This document shows positions 7,641 to 13,224 of a stretch of DNA of 36,110 nt, piece by piece. The number at the start of each line of letters is the position of its first letter. The first letter of the stretch is position 1. The notes beneath the pieces were generated by a model. It was not told the origin of the DNA, did no database searches, and saw only the letters and a program-made list of their open reading frames with translations. The position numbers were made by a program, and so were the translations under genes. The DNA lies in IMG/VR virus record IMGVR_UViG_3300042346_000588, positions 1 through 36,110 of that record; one strand, given 5' to 3'. This stretch comes from a virus.

Positions 7641-8092
7641 AGTCCGACCTCCTTAGACATTTTAATTCCCCCGGTCGCCCCGCCCGTGCTTACATGGCCG
7701 AGTGAAACGTGATCTCGATTTGTGTAAATCGATGCTGGAGGAATTGGAAAAAGGCTCTCCCATTCTGTGTTTTCCGGATCGGCCAGAAGCTGAAGTCCTC
7801 GATCACTTCGCAATGCTCTGCGAAGCCGACCTTCTAAAAGGCCAAGTGATCCGAGGATCGTCAGGCGAGATTCTTGCAGCCAGTTTTGAAAGGCTATCGT
7901 GGGACGGGCATAACTTTCTCGCAGTTGCCCGCAATGCGAGCACATGGGCGCAGGCGAAGAATCGCATTCTTGCGACTGGTGGGGCGTGGACGCTTGATCT
8001 GGTGAAGTCCCTGCTTGCAGAGTTGGCGAAGCGTTCACTTTTAGGTTAACCGCCTCCGTGTTCTCCGTGTCCTCTGTGGTTAGTCTGCTCAT
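7637..8092 (-). CDS. Coupled ORF of doubtful coding status (151 aa), antisense to the DUF2513 gene
   Basis: This frame has the marks of an operon gene: GGAGG 8 bases before the ATG at 8092, an ATGA overlap with the preceding 39-aa gene, and an ATGA overlap with the DUF551-like gene at its end. Its middle, however, lies entirely opposite the DUF2513 gene on the plus strand (7702-8049), which has clear family similarity. Residues 4-12 (LTTEDTENT) come from a repeat element (8050-8083). Likely explanation: a DUF2513 cassette inserted into or replaced a small gene and by chance left the frame open. The product resembles nothing I know; both strands being functional is possible. Confidence 0.4.
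   Translation of the reverse strand: MSRLTTEDTENTEAVNLKVNASPTLQAGTSPDQASTPHQSQECDSSPAPMCSHCGQLRESYARPTIAFQNWLQESRLTILGSLGLLEGRLRRALRSDRGLQLLADPENTEWESLFPIPPASIYTNRDHVSLGHVSTGGATGGIKMSKEVGL
7702..8049 (+). CDS. DUF2513 family protein (115 aa)
   Basis: The start KRDLDLCKSMLEELEKG, the middle HFAMLCEADLLKG, the LSWDGHNFLAVARN motif (family: LTW.GHEFL..iR) and a helical end (WTLDLVKSLLAELAK) match DUF2513, a small protein found in phages, plasmids and genomic islands. The function is unknown. The start is GTG at 7702; no clear Shine-Dalgarno sequence precedes it. It is transcribed against the surrounding early operon, unlike all nearby genes, and is immediately followed by a chromosome-type repeat (8050-8083). 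This suggests recent acquisition as an accessory gene, perhaps expressed from the prophage. Confidence 0.85.
   Translation: MKRDLDLCKSMLEELEKGSPILCFPDRPEAEVLDHFAMLCEADLLKGQVIRGSSGEILAASFERLSWDGHNFLAVARNASTWAQAKNRILATGGAWTLDLVKSLLAELAKRSLLG
8050..8083. repeat. Chromosome-type short repeat (ACAGAGGACACGGAG family)
   Basis: On the minus strand this block reads ACCACAGAGGACACGGAG followed by AACACGGAGG. I associate this sequence family with the dispersed repeats seen in large numbers in Verrucomicrobia, Planctomycetes and relatives, where it is often mistranslated as TTEDTENTE. One unit is present, directly after the DUF2513 stop. The assignment is from memory of the motif, not from a search. 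Confidence 0.5.
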
Positions 8093-8208
8093 CGGGAGAT
8101 CCTCCATGTTGCCCAAGCCAGACCGACGAGCGGGGCCACGGTGCCGAGGTAGGTTAAGAAGTAGCCGAGCGAGCGGCAGACGGATGCGGGGTCGTTTAGA
8201 TCAATCAT
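8089..8208 (-). CDS. Tiny membrane protein (39 aa)
   Basis: The reading frame encodes MIDLNDPASVCRSLGYFL followed by a hydrophobic helix (about residues 14-34, ending GLAWATW) and a short basic end (RISR). Start and stop each overlap a neighbour by four bases (ATGA at 8205-8208 and 8089-8092), and this is the reason for calling so short a gene. One transmembrane segment is expected. The function is unknown. Confidence 0.6.
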   Translation of the reverse strand: MIDLNDPASVCRSLGYFLTYLGTVAPLVGLAWATWRISR

Positions 8209-8351
8209 AGGATTTCTGGTTTGGTGTGGAGTGAGGGGATGCCGTGCAGGCTCAAAAACTTGGCGTTCGCCTCGGTGAGGCAGGTGGCGCGGACGAGATC
8301 GCGGATCGGTCCAAAGAGCGGGTCATAGCCTTCGCAGAGGTAGAGTTTCAT
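8205..8351 (-). CDS. Small early protein of unknown function (48 aa)
   Basis: It encodes a 48-residue protein beginning MKLYLCEGYDPLFGPIRDL and ending HTKPEIL, with two Cys residues (6 and 24). It is coupled by ATGA overlaps to the HTH gene upstream (8348-8351) and to the 39-aa membrane protein downstream. It is not recognised; the coupling on both sides supports it. Confidence 0.6.
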   Translation of the reverse strand: MKLYLCEGYDPLFGPIRDLVRATCLTEANAKFLSLHGIPSLHTKPEIL

Positions 8352-8521
8352 TCCTGCACTCCCTTCTCGACGGCTTCGTCGAGTTCGCTGACCTTGACCA
8401 AGATCGAGCCGCCGAGTTTGTAAAATTTAATGATCCCCTGCCCTTTCAGGGCGTAGAGGGTAGGCTTGCTGATGCTGAGGTATTCAGCGGCCTCTCTCGG
8501 CTTCAGATAGGCAGGCTTCAT
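8348..8521 (-). CDS. Excisionase-like / AlpA-type helix-turn-helix protein (57 aa)
   Basis: A compact winged-HTH of the MerR/AlpA/excisionase superfamily (HTH_17): YLKPREAAEYLSISKPTLYA forms the HTH (residues 5-24), followed by the wing IIKFYKLGGSILVKVSELD. Such proteins bend DNA at attachment sites as recombination directionality factors, or act as small activators. It is the second gene of the early leftward operon, which fits an excisionase made at induction. ATGA overlaps join it to the RHH gene and to the 48-aa gene. Confidence 0.78.
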   Translation of the reverse strand: MKPAYLKPREAAEYLSISKPTLYALKGQGIIKFYKLGGSILVKVSELDEAVEKGVQE

Positions 8522-8685
8522 TTCGCGGCCTCCGTTTTTTCAACATCCCGGCGAAGCAGGTCTCGGAGGTATTCGCTGAATGTTGAGTATTTCCCCTGCA
8601 TCCTTTGGGTTGCCGCTTCCCTCAAATCGGCAGGGATTCTGAACCCGATGTGGGCTTCTTGTGCTGTTGTCTCTTCCGTTTGCAT
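8518..8685 (-). CDS. Ribbon-helix-helix regulator, first gene of leftward operon (55 aa)
   Basis: A CopG/Arc-type protein: an acidic start, a beta strand (AHIGFRIPADL), and two helices (LREAATQRM and TFSEYLRDLLRRDV). RHH dimers bind short palindromes through the strand. Its ATG (8685) is fused to the first of four TGTGCACA palindromes (8685-8692), so a protein bound there would block its own initiation region. No Shine-Dalgarno sequence is visible. A Cro-like or autoregulatory role in the switch is inferred. Confidence 0.78.
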   Translation of the reverse strand: MQTEETTAQEAHIGFRIPADLREAATQRMQGKYSTFSEYLRDLLRRDVEKTEAAK

Positions 8686-8873
8686 GTGCACAAATGTTTA
8701 ATTTTTGTGCACAAAAAGAAAAGAAAAAAAATCAGCGAGGTAGGGGGAATACCCCATATTTTTTTCTTGACACCCGCTTGCAGTCTACGTTTGCGGGTCA
8801 ATAAAAATTTTTATGTGCACAAAAGTTTTTTTAGAAATTGCAAAATGTTCACCTCCGTGCAAAAGGTGTGCAC
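8686..8873. promoter_or_regulatory. Divergent switch region with four TGTGCACA operators
   Basis: Between the two divergent RHH genes lie four perfect copies of the palindrome TGTGCACA: 8685-8692, 8706-8713 (inside the 14-bp palindrome 8703-8716), 8814-8821 and 8867-8874. The outer copies abut the two start codons, each reading TGTGCACATG in its own direction. A rightward TTGACA lies at 8767-8772, within an imperfect inverted repeat (8767-8799). The middle is A/T-rich. This layout is that of a lysogeny switch controlled by RHH proteins. Confidence 0.75.
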
Positions 8874-9137
8874 ATGGAAGAAACCAAATTTATTTCATTT
8901 CGGGTTCCGCTTGAATTAGCCGAACAGGCAAAGCACCGCGCCAAAACGCAACACCGCAGCCTTCAGGGGCACATGCTTCACTTAATCGAAAACGATCTTG
9001 CAAAATCTCCGCAAATTTCTTCAAGCAAACCGTCCAATCTCTCCCCAGATGTCGATGCCAATGTAGTGAAACCACAGAAGCGTTCCGCTGGTGGGTCATC
9101 AACAGCTACGACGGACCGTTCCCGCCGGACTGGATAG
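8874..9137 (+). CDS. Ribbon-helix-helix regulator, rightward (87 aa; C-terminus probably frameshifted)
   Basis: Residues 1-45 are a clear RHH domain: METKFISFRVPLELAEQ-like strand and helix, then HRSLQGHMLHLIENDL. It is the likely prophage repressor, divergent from the leftward operon. ATG at 8874 is chosen over 8838 because the RHH strand starts there, AAGG precedes it, and it adjoins an operator (8867-8874). After about residue 68 the encoded tail (SAGGSSTATTDRSRRTG) looks like out-of-frame translation, while the -1 frame (9080-9190) looks genuinely coding, so the gene may carry a frameshift or recode. Confidence 0.72.
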   Translation: MEETKFISFRVPLELAEQAKHRAKTQHRSLQGHMLHLIENDLAKSPQISSSKPSNLSPDVDANVVKPQKRSAGGSSTATTDRSRRTG

Positions 9138-9190
9138 CCGAGATTCACGACCTCACCACCCACGCGGAATTCGGGGGGGGGGGGGGGTAA
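9080..9190 (+). pseudogene. Out-of-frame coding-like tail of the rightward RHH gene
   Basis: The -1 frame relative to the RHH gene encodes AFRWWVINSYDGPFPPDW then IAEIHDLTTHAEF and five Gly, ending TAA at 9188-9190. Its aromatic-rich composition looks like a real protein domain, unlike the in-frame tail. I see no strong slippery heptamer in the right phase, so a one-base indel (mutation or assembly error) is more likely than programmed recoding. It could also be a remnant of a different gene. Confidence 0.5.
9173..9187 (+). repeat. Run of 15 G
   Basis: An uninterrupted G15 tract encodes five Gly just before the TAA of the alternative frame. Such tracts slip in replication and in sequencing, so both phase variation and a technical poly-G artefact are possible. 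Confidence 0.9.
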
Positions 9191-9241
9191 ATCCTTGTTT
9201 TTTATGTATTTACAACGCAGTTCAACAAACACATTAATGAT

Positions 9242-9544
9242 ATGAACGAACAAAAAGAACTCTACTTAGACAGAATCCGCTCCCAGAGCGCGTATCCATG
9301 GATTCGTCGACTCGCCAATTTAGTTGCGCTTGGGCTTTACACCTTAGCTTTCATGCTATCAGCTTTGTCTATTGTAGTGGGCGCACTCACCGCAAAAGGA
9401 GTCTTATTCTTGCCGATTGTGCTTTCGACTTTGGTTATTTCGATTTTTTTGATCGTAGCCGGGCGAGTTTACAGAGAAGTATCCATCATGGTCGCCGACA
9501 TCGCTGACTCCGTCACAGACCTCAACTGCCGATACGAGCAATAG
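9242..9544 (+). CDS. Two-pass membrane protein of the lysogeny region (100 aa)
   Basis: After a charged start (NEQKELYLDRIRSQS), two hydrophobic helices follow at about residues 24-48 and 52-76 with a short linker (TAKGVL), and a C-terminal amphipathic end. There is no signal peptide cleavage site. It lies on the plus strand between the rightward RHH gene and the integrase, so it is probably expressed from the prophage. Superinfection exclusion or another lysogenic-conversion role is a contextual guess; the family is not recognised. It ends three bases before the convergent integrase stop. Confidence 0.72.
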   Translation: MNEQKELYLDRIRSQSAYPWIRRLANLVALGLYTLAFMLSALSIVVGALTAKGVLFLPIVLSTLVISIFLIVAGRVYREVSIMVADIADSVTDLNCRYEQ

Positions 9545-9547
9545 CGC

Positions 9548-10588
9548 CTAAAGCTCCCACCATTTCGCCGCATCGCGGCGGGATACCTGATTGGCATAGG
9601 TCTCGTAAAGCAAGCGCGGCGAGGTGCCCATGAGGAACGCCGTCGTCACCGTGTCCTTGAAGTGCGCGAGGTGGTAGGAAGCGAAAGAGTGGCGTAGGCA
9701 GTTGTGAGGCCACTTCAGCGTCATCACGCCAGAAGGCGATGGGCTTGGCTCCACGCCGATCACTCGGCAGGCTTCGCGGATCACCGGCTTCCACCGCTTC
9801 TTGCTCCATCCATCCACCAGAGCCTTGTCGGCGTCCCTGCGCGGCATGTGACGCTTCAGCGGCTCGTAGATCGTCGCGCTGCGAGGCCGTGCCGCCTCGC
9901 CTTGCTTGGCGTCCTCTTTGCGAATCACGATCTCGTCGTATTCCCAATCAATGGCAGAGTTCGACACTGCAAAAATCTCCCTTGTCCGAAGGCCACTAAA
10001 CGCGCCGGCAACGAGCCACGACTTGAACCAATCAGGCCACTCGTGATCGAGTAGCGCCCGCATCTCTGGCACGGTCAGGATTCGCAGCCTTGCGCCCTTG
10101 TCCTTCTTCGGTGGCGCGTCTGAAAATGGATTGTCGCGCACGATGGCCCGCATGGCAGGCGAGCTAAAAAAATCACGGCACACGGCAAACACATTGAACC
10201 TTCCGCGCGTCGTAAGCGGCAGCTTGTCCACCCACCGGCGCATGGCCACCGCCTGCAAATCCTGCGGGCGCTTCGTGCCGTGTGCCTCCGAGAATTTTAG
10301 CAGCCCCCATTTGAGCTGACGCAAGGTCTCCTTCTCAACCTCCACCGACTTCTTGGCGAGGAACGCCGCAACAAAATGAGCCGAGGTCTCACCAGTCTGC
10401 GCCTTGGACGGAATCGCACCCGTGTGAGCCAGCGAAAAAACAAGCTCCGCATGCGCTTTATTTGCGTCTGCGGCCTCCTTAAAAAACATTCTTTTCCGTT
10501 TCCCCTCATTGAGAGCCTTGGGAACATCGATCACCCACCGCGCCAGCTTGCGATCAAACCGAGGAATAAGAGCCTTCAGATTAGCCAT
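9548..10588 (-). CDS. Tyrosine-family integrase (346 aa)
   Basis: A site-specific recombinase for integration and excision. Residues 1-60 resemble an arm-binding region, about 65-150 a SAM-like core-binding domain, and the rest the catalytic domain: first catalytic Arg in FSGLRTREI, HNCLRHSFASYH carrying the His and second Arg, and the nucleophile Tyr in LLYETYAN near the C-terminus. Where most relatives have LGH before the Tyr this protein has MGT, so the usual third-motif His is Thr. The start at 10588 is followed upstream by the attachment region, the usual int-attP layout. Confidence 0.93.
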   Translation of the reverse strand: MANLKALIPRFDRKLARWVIDVPKALNEGKRKRMFFKEAADANKAHAELVFSLAHTGAIPSKAQTGETSAHFVAAFLAKKSVEVEKETLRQLKWGLLKFSEAHGTKRPQDLQAVAMRRWVDKLPLTTRGRFNVFAVCRDFFSSPAMRAIVRDNPFSDAPPKKDKGARLRILTVPEMRALLDHEWPDWFKSWLVAGAFSGLRTREIFAVSNSAIDWEYDEIVIRKEDAKQGEAARPRSATIYEPLKRHMPRRDADKALVDGWSKKRWKPVIREACRVIGVEPSPSPSGVMTLKWPHNCLRHSFASYHLAHFKDTVTTAFLMGTSPRLLYETYANQVSRRDAAKWWEL

Positions 10589-10799
10589 GGCAATACATTG
10601 ACATGCATTGACACTTTAGCAAATTCGGAAGGTTTGGGAAAATCCAGTCAAACCCAATCAAACCCGCTCCGGCTCTACGTCTGCGGCCATTGTTCCAATC
10701 GGTTAAAAAAAGGCAAAAATGGCGGAGGAGGTGGGATTCGAACCCACTTTACTTCCCAATGAAAATGTCAATGATTTCCGATTTATTGGAAAAGTGACA
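10589..10799. other. Phage attachment region attP with tRNA 3'-end core and arm-site repeats
   Basis: The block at 10720-10747 is, on the minus strand, the 3' end of a tRNA gene: GTGGGTTCGAATCCCACC (T arm) followed by CTCCTCCGCCA, best fitting tRNA-Ser. No anticodon or D arm is present, so this is the att core, not a tRNA gene. CATTGACA occurs twice in tandem (10596-10603, 10606-10613) and once inverted beyond the core (10766-10773); TCAAACCC occurs at 10648-10655 and 10658-10665. These are candidate integrase or excisionase arm sites. Confidence 0.82.
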
Positions 10800-11072
10800 C
10801 TATTTCGGCCTGTAAAAATTAACATTCCACCGCCTGCCCTTGACCATGACCTTGGCGACTTTCTTTTCCAATTTGCCCTCGCGCACGGCGGAATCTGCGA
10901 GTTGTCGCCCTGCGCCTGATTTGAGTTTTGAGAGTTCCGCGATCTCTGCGTTGGTCATCCAGCCTTCTCGTTTGAGTTCGTCGGCGTCGCATACGGCAGC
11001 GGACTCGAAGAATGCGCTCCAGGCTTTTGTTAGAGTGGTAGGAGCCACGGGTGGCCGTTCTTTCTTTCGCAT
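10800..11072 (-). CDS. Winged-helix-like small protein (90 aa)
   Basis: The C-terminal 55 residues have a winged-HTH pattern: GWMTNAEIAELSKLKSGAGR (helices 2-3), a further helix ADSAVREGKLEKK, and a basic wing (VMVKGRRWNVNFYRPK). A DNA-binding regulator or a DNA-end protein is possible. The start at 11072 is preferred; the reading frame continues upstream but only into the phosphoesterase gene, which this gene overlaps by 43 bases. It is the last gene before attP in the leftward direction, a place where accessory genes often accumulate. Confidence 0.65.
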   Translation of the reverse strand: MRKKERPPVAPTTLTKAWSAFFESAAVCDADELKREGWMTNAEIAELSKLKSGAGRQLADSAVREGKLEKKVAKVMVKGRRWNVNFYRPK

Positions 11073-11761
11073 AAATTGACGGTGAGGGAGGTGTCGGTGT
11101 AGTGGCCATACGCGAAGCCCTGCGACCATGCGAGCGTCGCGCGGCGTGTGCTTGCGTATTCCATATCGAATCGGGCGAGCATGCCGGTGCAGTGGCCGGT
11201 GGCTCCGTCGAGCGTGCGGGCGCGTTCGCTGCCGACTCGGTGGAGGTGTGCGAGAACACAGCTGCCGTAGGTCTCTGCATGGTCGCGTATGGCTTGCACG
11301 TTAAACATGTATCCGTGCAGGAATTTCGTGCCTCCGAGTTCGGCATAGGATCGAATGTGGTAGGGATACAATCGCGCTTTGAGCTTCTTGGCGGTCTGCT
11401 CGATGGCTTGGATGGTGAGCGTGCTGGCGTGTGCTGCAAGGGCGTTTGGCGAGGCGGCGAGTTTGTAGAGGCGGGCTTCGTGATTTCCAAAAAGGATGTG
11501 ATGCGGGCGTAGCTCTTCGAGAAAATCAATGCCCGCGCTCAGGTCGTCGCTCACGCTGGCGGCGCGGTCGCTGGAGTTCGGATCGTTGACGGCACCGGCG
11601 CGGAAGGCTGCGAGGTCGAGGAAGTCGCCAAGGTGAAAGGTGGTGTCGGGCTTCCAGCGTTCTTTGAATGTCAGGACGGCTTTGTGCGCGGCGGGGTCCA
11701 TCTGGTCACCGTGCGAGCACCCGACTGCCATCCACTTTTTCCATTTCTTGATTGGTGTCAT
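11030..11761 (-). CDS. Calcineurin-like metallophosphoesterase (243 aa)
   Basis: A dimetal phosphoesterase fold: motif I region VGCSHGDQ (residues 13-20), motif II HLGDFLDL (Asp46, Asp49), motif III FGNHEARL (Asn93, His94), then LHGY (His149) and AHLHR (His172, His174). The first metal-binding Asp of motif I appears to be Cys15. The substrate is unknown; relatives act on nucleotides, nucleic acids or phospho-proteins. The start at 11761 overlaps the preceding stop (ATGA). It lies in the accessory block between lysis genes and attP, which suggests a cargo gene rather than a core phage function. Confidence 0.85.
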   Translation of the reverse strand: MTPIKKWKKWMAVGCSHGDQMDPAAHKAVLTFKERWKPDTTFHLGDFLDLAAFRAGAVNDPNSSDRAASVSDDLSAGIDFLEELRPHHILFGNHEARLYKLAASPNALAAHASTLTIQAIEQTAKKLKARLYPYHIRSYAELGGTKFLHGYMFNVQAIRDHAETYGSCVLAHLHRVGSERARTLDGATGHCTGMLARFDMEYASTRRATLAWSQGFAYGHYTDTSLTVNLCERKNGHPWLLPL

Positions 11762-12015
11762 GGGAGGTCGGGAATCTCGTTGTCTTTTCTCAACTCCCAA
11801 ATGTATGAGCGGACCTTTTCGAGAGTGGCTTCGCACGCTGTGCGGGTCTCACCTTCTTCGTCGCGCCATTGTTTGAATTCGCCAGCGCCGTGTTTAAGGA
11901 ACGAGCGGATTTCGTTAATTAGGTCGTCGAGTATTAAAATCGTATCCATTCCTTTCACCGCGCAGATGTGTTCGGTGCGTTCTTCTGGGAGGGTGAATTC
12001 GAGAGTGGCTTTCAT
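11758..12015 (-). CDS. Small phage protein of unknown function (85 aa)
   Basis: The start MKATLEFTLPEERTEHICAV and a helical core (LDDLINEIRSFLKHG) are typical of a small acidic protein seen in many siphophages, usually of unknown role. ATGA overlaps link it to the gene upstream (12012-12015) and to the phosphoesterase (11758-11761), so these three are probably translated together. Confidence 0.7.
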   Translation of the reverse strand: MKATLEFTLPEERTEHICAVKGMDTILILDDLINEIRSFLKHGAGEFKQWRDEEGETRTACEATLEKVRSYIWELRKDNEIPDLP

Positions 12016-12251
12016 GCTTCGGCTTCGTCTTCTTCTTCCTCAAAGGGGAACAGGAGTTCGGTGGTTTTTTCGGAGAGGGATTCCACGGCGTAGCGGTTTC
12101 CAAAATGTGTTTCCATGTGGAATGTTTCGCCGCCTTCCTCCCATGAGAAAACAACAAGACCGCAATCGAAATGGTCTGCCGCGAGTTGCCGTATCTGGTT
12201 GATGATCGCCGCGCGGTCTGGCGGCGGAGTGGCTTTGGGCTTGCGGCTCAC
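12012..12251 (-). CDS. Small acidic protein of unknown function (79 aa)
   Basis: Begins with a basic, Pro-rich stretch (RKPKATPPPDR), then a helix and strands (CGLVVFSWEEGGETFHMETH), and ends in a run of Glu/Asp (FEEEEDEAEA). Not recognised. The start is GTG at 12251, exactly 13 bases after a TTTTGACA element (12265-12272), the same spacing as in several head genes. No Shine-Dalgarno sequence is present. It is coupled by ATGA to the 85-aa gene. Confidence 0.68.
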   Translation of the reverse strand: MSRKPKATPPPDRAAIINQIRQLAADHFDCGLVVFSWEEGGETFHMETHFGNRYAVESLSEKTTELLFPFEEEEDEAEA

Positions 12252-12386
12252 GACATTGGTGTGCTGTCAAAATGGGATGCCTCGGGAGGCGCTGCTTCTA
12301 TGCGGTTCCAGCGCTGGGGACTTGTTTGACCAGGCGTGTTCAGACGATCCGCCGCATTCCCACTTTATTGCTCCCGAGGATAATTA
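12252..12386. other. 135-bp gap with open frame lacking a start codon and an inverted repeat
   Basis: On the minus strand the frame after the endolysin stop stays open for about 40 codons (IKWECGGSSEHAW..., ending GIPF) and stops in the TTTTGA of the motif at 12265-12272, but has no ATG, GTG or TTG. CCTCGGGAG (12280-12288) is repeated inverted as CTCCCGAGG (12371-12379). It may hold a structured RNA or the remnant of a gene; I cannot assign it. Confidence 0.35.
12265..12272 (-). promoter_or_regulatory. TTTTGACA element, 13 nt before GTG start at 12251
   Basis: One of a set of TTTGACA elements placed 13-15 bases before start codons. No -10 hexamer fits between it and the start. Confidence 0.5.
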
Positions 12387-12866
12387 TTAGGCGAGGATAT
12401 CGATGCGGTCCGCTACGCGCTGGCGGAGGCTGGCGAGGATTTCACGTTCTGTCATGTTGTTGCCCCATGCTGGCCGGAATTGGTAATGCGGTTCGTCATT
12501 AAACTTCCACCTACCGCCCCACTCAAAGCCGAGCGATTCGCCGAGGGGGCCGAGTTCGCGGTAGAGTGCGTGGTCGCCGTGGTAGGTTTTGCCGTCCTTT
12601 GAAAACACGGCGATGTCGAGGGCCAGACCGTAGTTGTGCATACTGTGCCCTGGCGGTGCTTTGGTGACGATCTTGCCGGGTGCGGTCCGGCCTTTTGCGT
12701 AGAGTGCGGCTTGCTCTGCCCATGTGCGCAGACCGCAAATGCACTTCACATCAAGATTGCGCTGTGCGGCGAGGCTCTTGGCGGCGGTGATGAAGGTGGC
12801 CGCGCGCGGGTGGATGTCGGGATGTAGCGTTGCCAAGTTGCGCTCGCTTCGTTCGTCGAGCGTCAT
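12387..12866 (-). CDS. Endolysin, M15-type L-Ala-D-Glu peptidase (159 aa)
   Basis: A zinc peptidase that cleaves peptidoglycan stem peptides at the end of the lytic cycle. VanY/M15C motifs are complete: GLRTW with Arg47, SMHNYGLALD with zinc ligands His77 and Asp84, and NDEPHYQF with catalytic Asp124 and zinc ligand His127. It is of similar size to T5-type endopeptidase lysins. There is no signal peptide or cell-wall-binding domain, so a holin is needed for release. Its ATG overlaps the TGA of the cationic gene upstream (12863-12866), placing it last in a four-gene lysis cassette. Confidence 0.93.
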   Translation of the reverse strand: MTLDERSERNLATLHPDIHPRAATFITAAKSLAAQRNLDVKCICGLRTWAEQAALYAKGRTAPGKIVTKAPPGHSMHNYGLALDIAVFSKDGKTYHGDHALYRELGPLGESLGFEWGGRWKFNDEPHYQFRPAWGNNMTEREILASLRQRVADRIDILA

Positions 12867-13060
12867 TTTTTTTTACGAGGTTTCTGAGCCGGGGCGTTAG
12901 TCCCGGTCACGGTTTTAGTCGCGGCCCCGTGTTTTGCCGCTCGGCGCTTTTTGCCAGTTTGACGAGGCCGTTTTGACGCTGCGGCGCGCTGCCTGACGAC
13001 TTCAGGCTTCTCAGAAAATCGAGACAGAATGCTGCGGAAGAAGTCGAAGAGGTGCATCAT
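12863..13060 (-). CDS. Small, strongly cationic lysis-cassette protein (65 aa)
   Basis: An N-terminal amphipathic or weakly hydrophobic stretch (MMHLFDFFRSILSRF) is followed by about 45 residues dominated by Lys, Arg, Ala and Pro, ending KPRKKK. A longer start (13258) would duplicate the lipoprotein region out of frame, so 13060 is chosen; its ATG overlaps the lipoprotein stop (TGATG). Position between the lipoprotein and endolysin genes suggests a role in lysis. A cationic membrane-disrupting protein (disruptin-like) is one possibility, a DNA- or RNA-binding protein another. Confidence 0.6.
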   Translation of the reverse strand: MMHLFDFFRSILSRFSEKPEVVRQRAAASKRPRQTGKKRRAAKHGAATKTVTGTNAPAQKPRKKK

Positions 13061-13224
13061 CACTTCGATGAGGTTGGCGCAGGCAACTCGTAGCAGAATG
13101 TGCCGTAATCGGTCTTCACGCAGACCTGCGGCGTGCCGAGGCTCTGGCAGCCTGTCAGGAAGGCCATGGCGGCAAAGGCGAAGGAGAGGAGGATTAATGC
13201 GATGGCGATTTGTTTGGGGTTCAT
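13060..13224 (-). CDS. Small lipoprotein, candidate outer-membrane spanin (54 aa)
   Basis: The frame encodes a signal peptide (NPKQ, then IAIALILLSFAFAAM) and a lipobox LTGC with the lipidated Cys at residue 26. Only 28 residues would remain after processing, with two more Cys (CVKTDYGTFC). This is the size and form of an o-spanin subunit, which connects the outer membrane to an inner-membrane partner and fuses the membranes at lysis. It is coupled by ATGA to the preceding membrane/coiled-coil gene and overlaps the next start. It implies a Gram-negative-type envelope in the host. Confidence 0.75.
   Translation of the reverse strand: MNPKQIAIALILLSFAFAAMAFLTGCQSLGTPQVCVKTDYGTFCYELPAPTSSK

Noticed and set aside
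8978-9253. 91-codon minus-strand frame across the G15 run
   Set aside because: Proline run arises from the homopolymer; the plus strand holds the RHH gene and its alternative-frame tail.
10720-10747. tRNA gene
   Set aside because: Only the T arm and acceptor end are present; no anticodon or D arm upstream on the minus strand.
10719-10919. Plus-strand frame starting MAEEVGFEPTLLPNE
   Set aside because: This is the well-known false translation of the 3' end of a tRNA gene; here it is the attP core.
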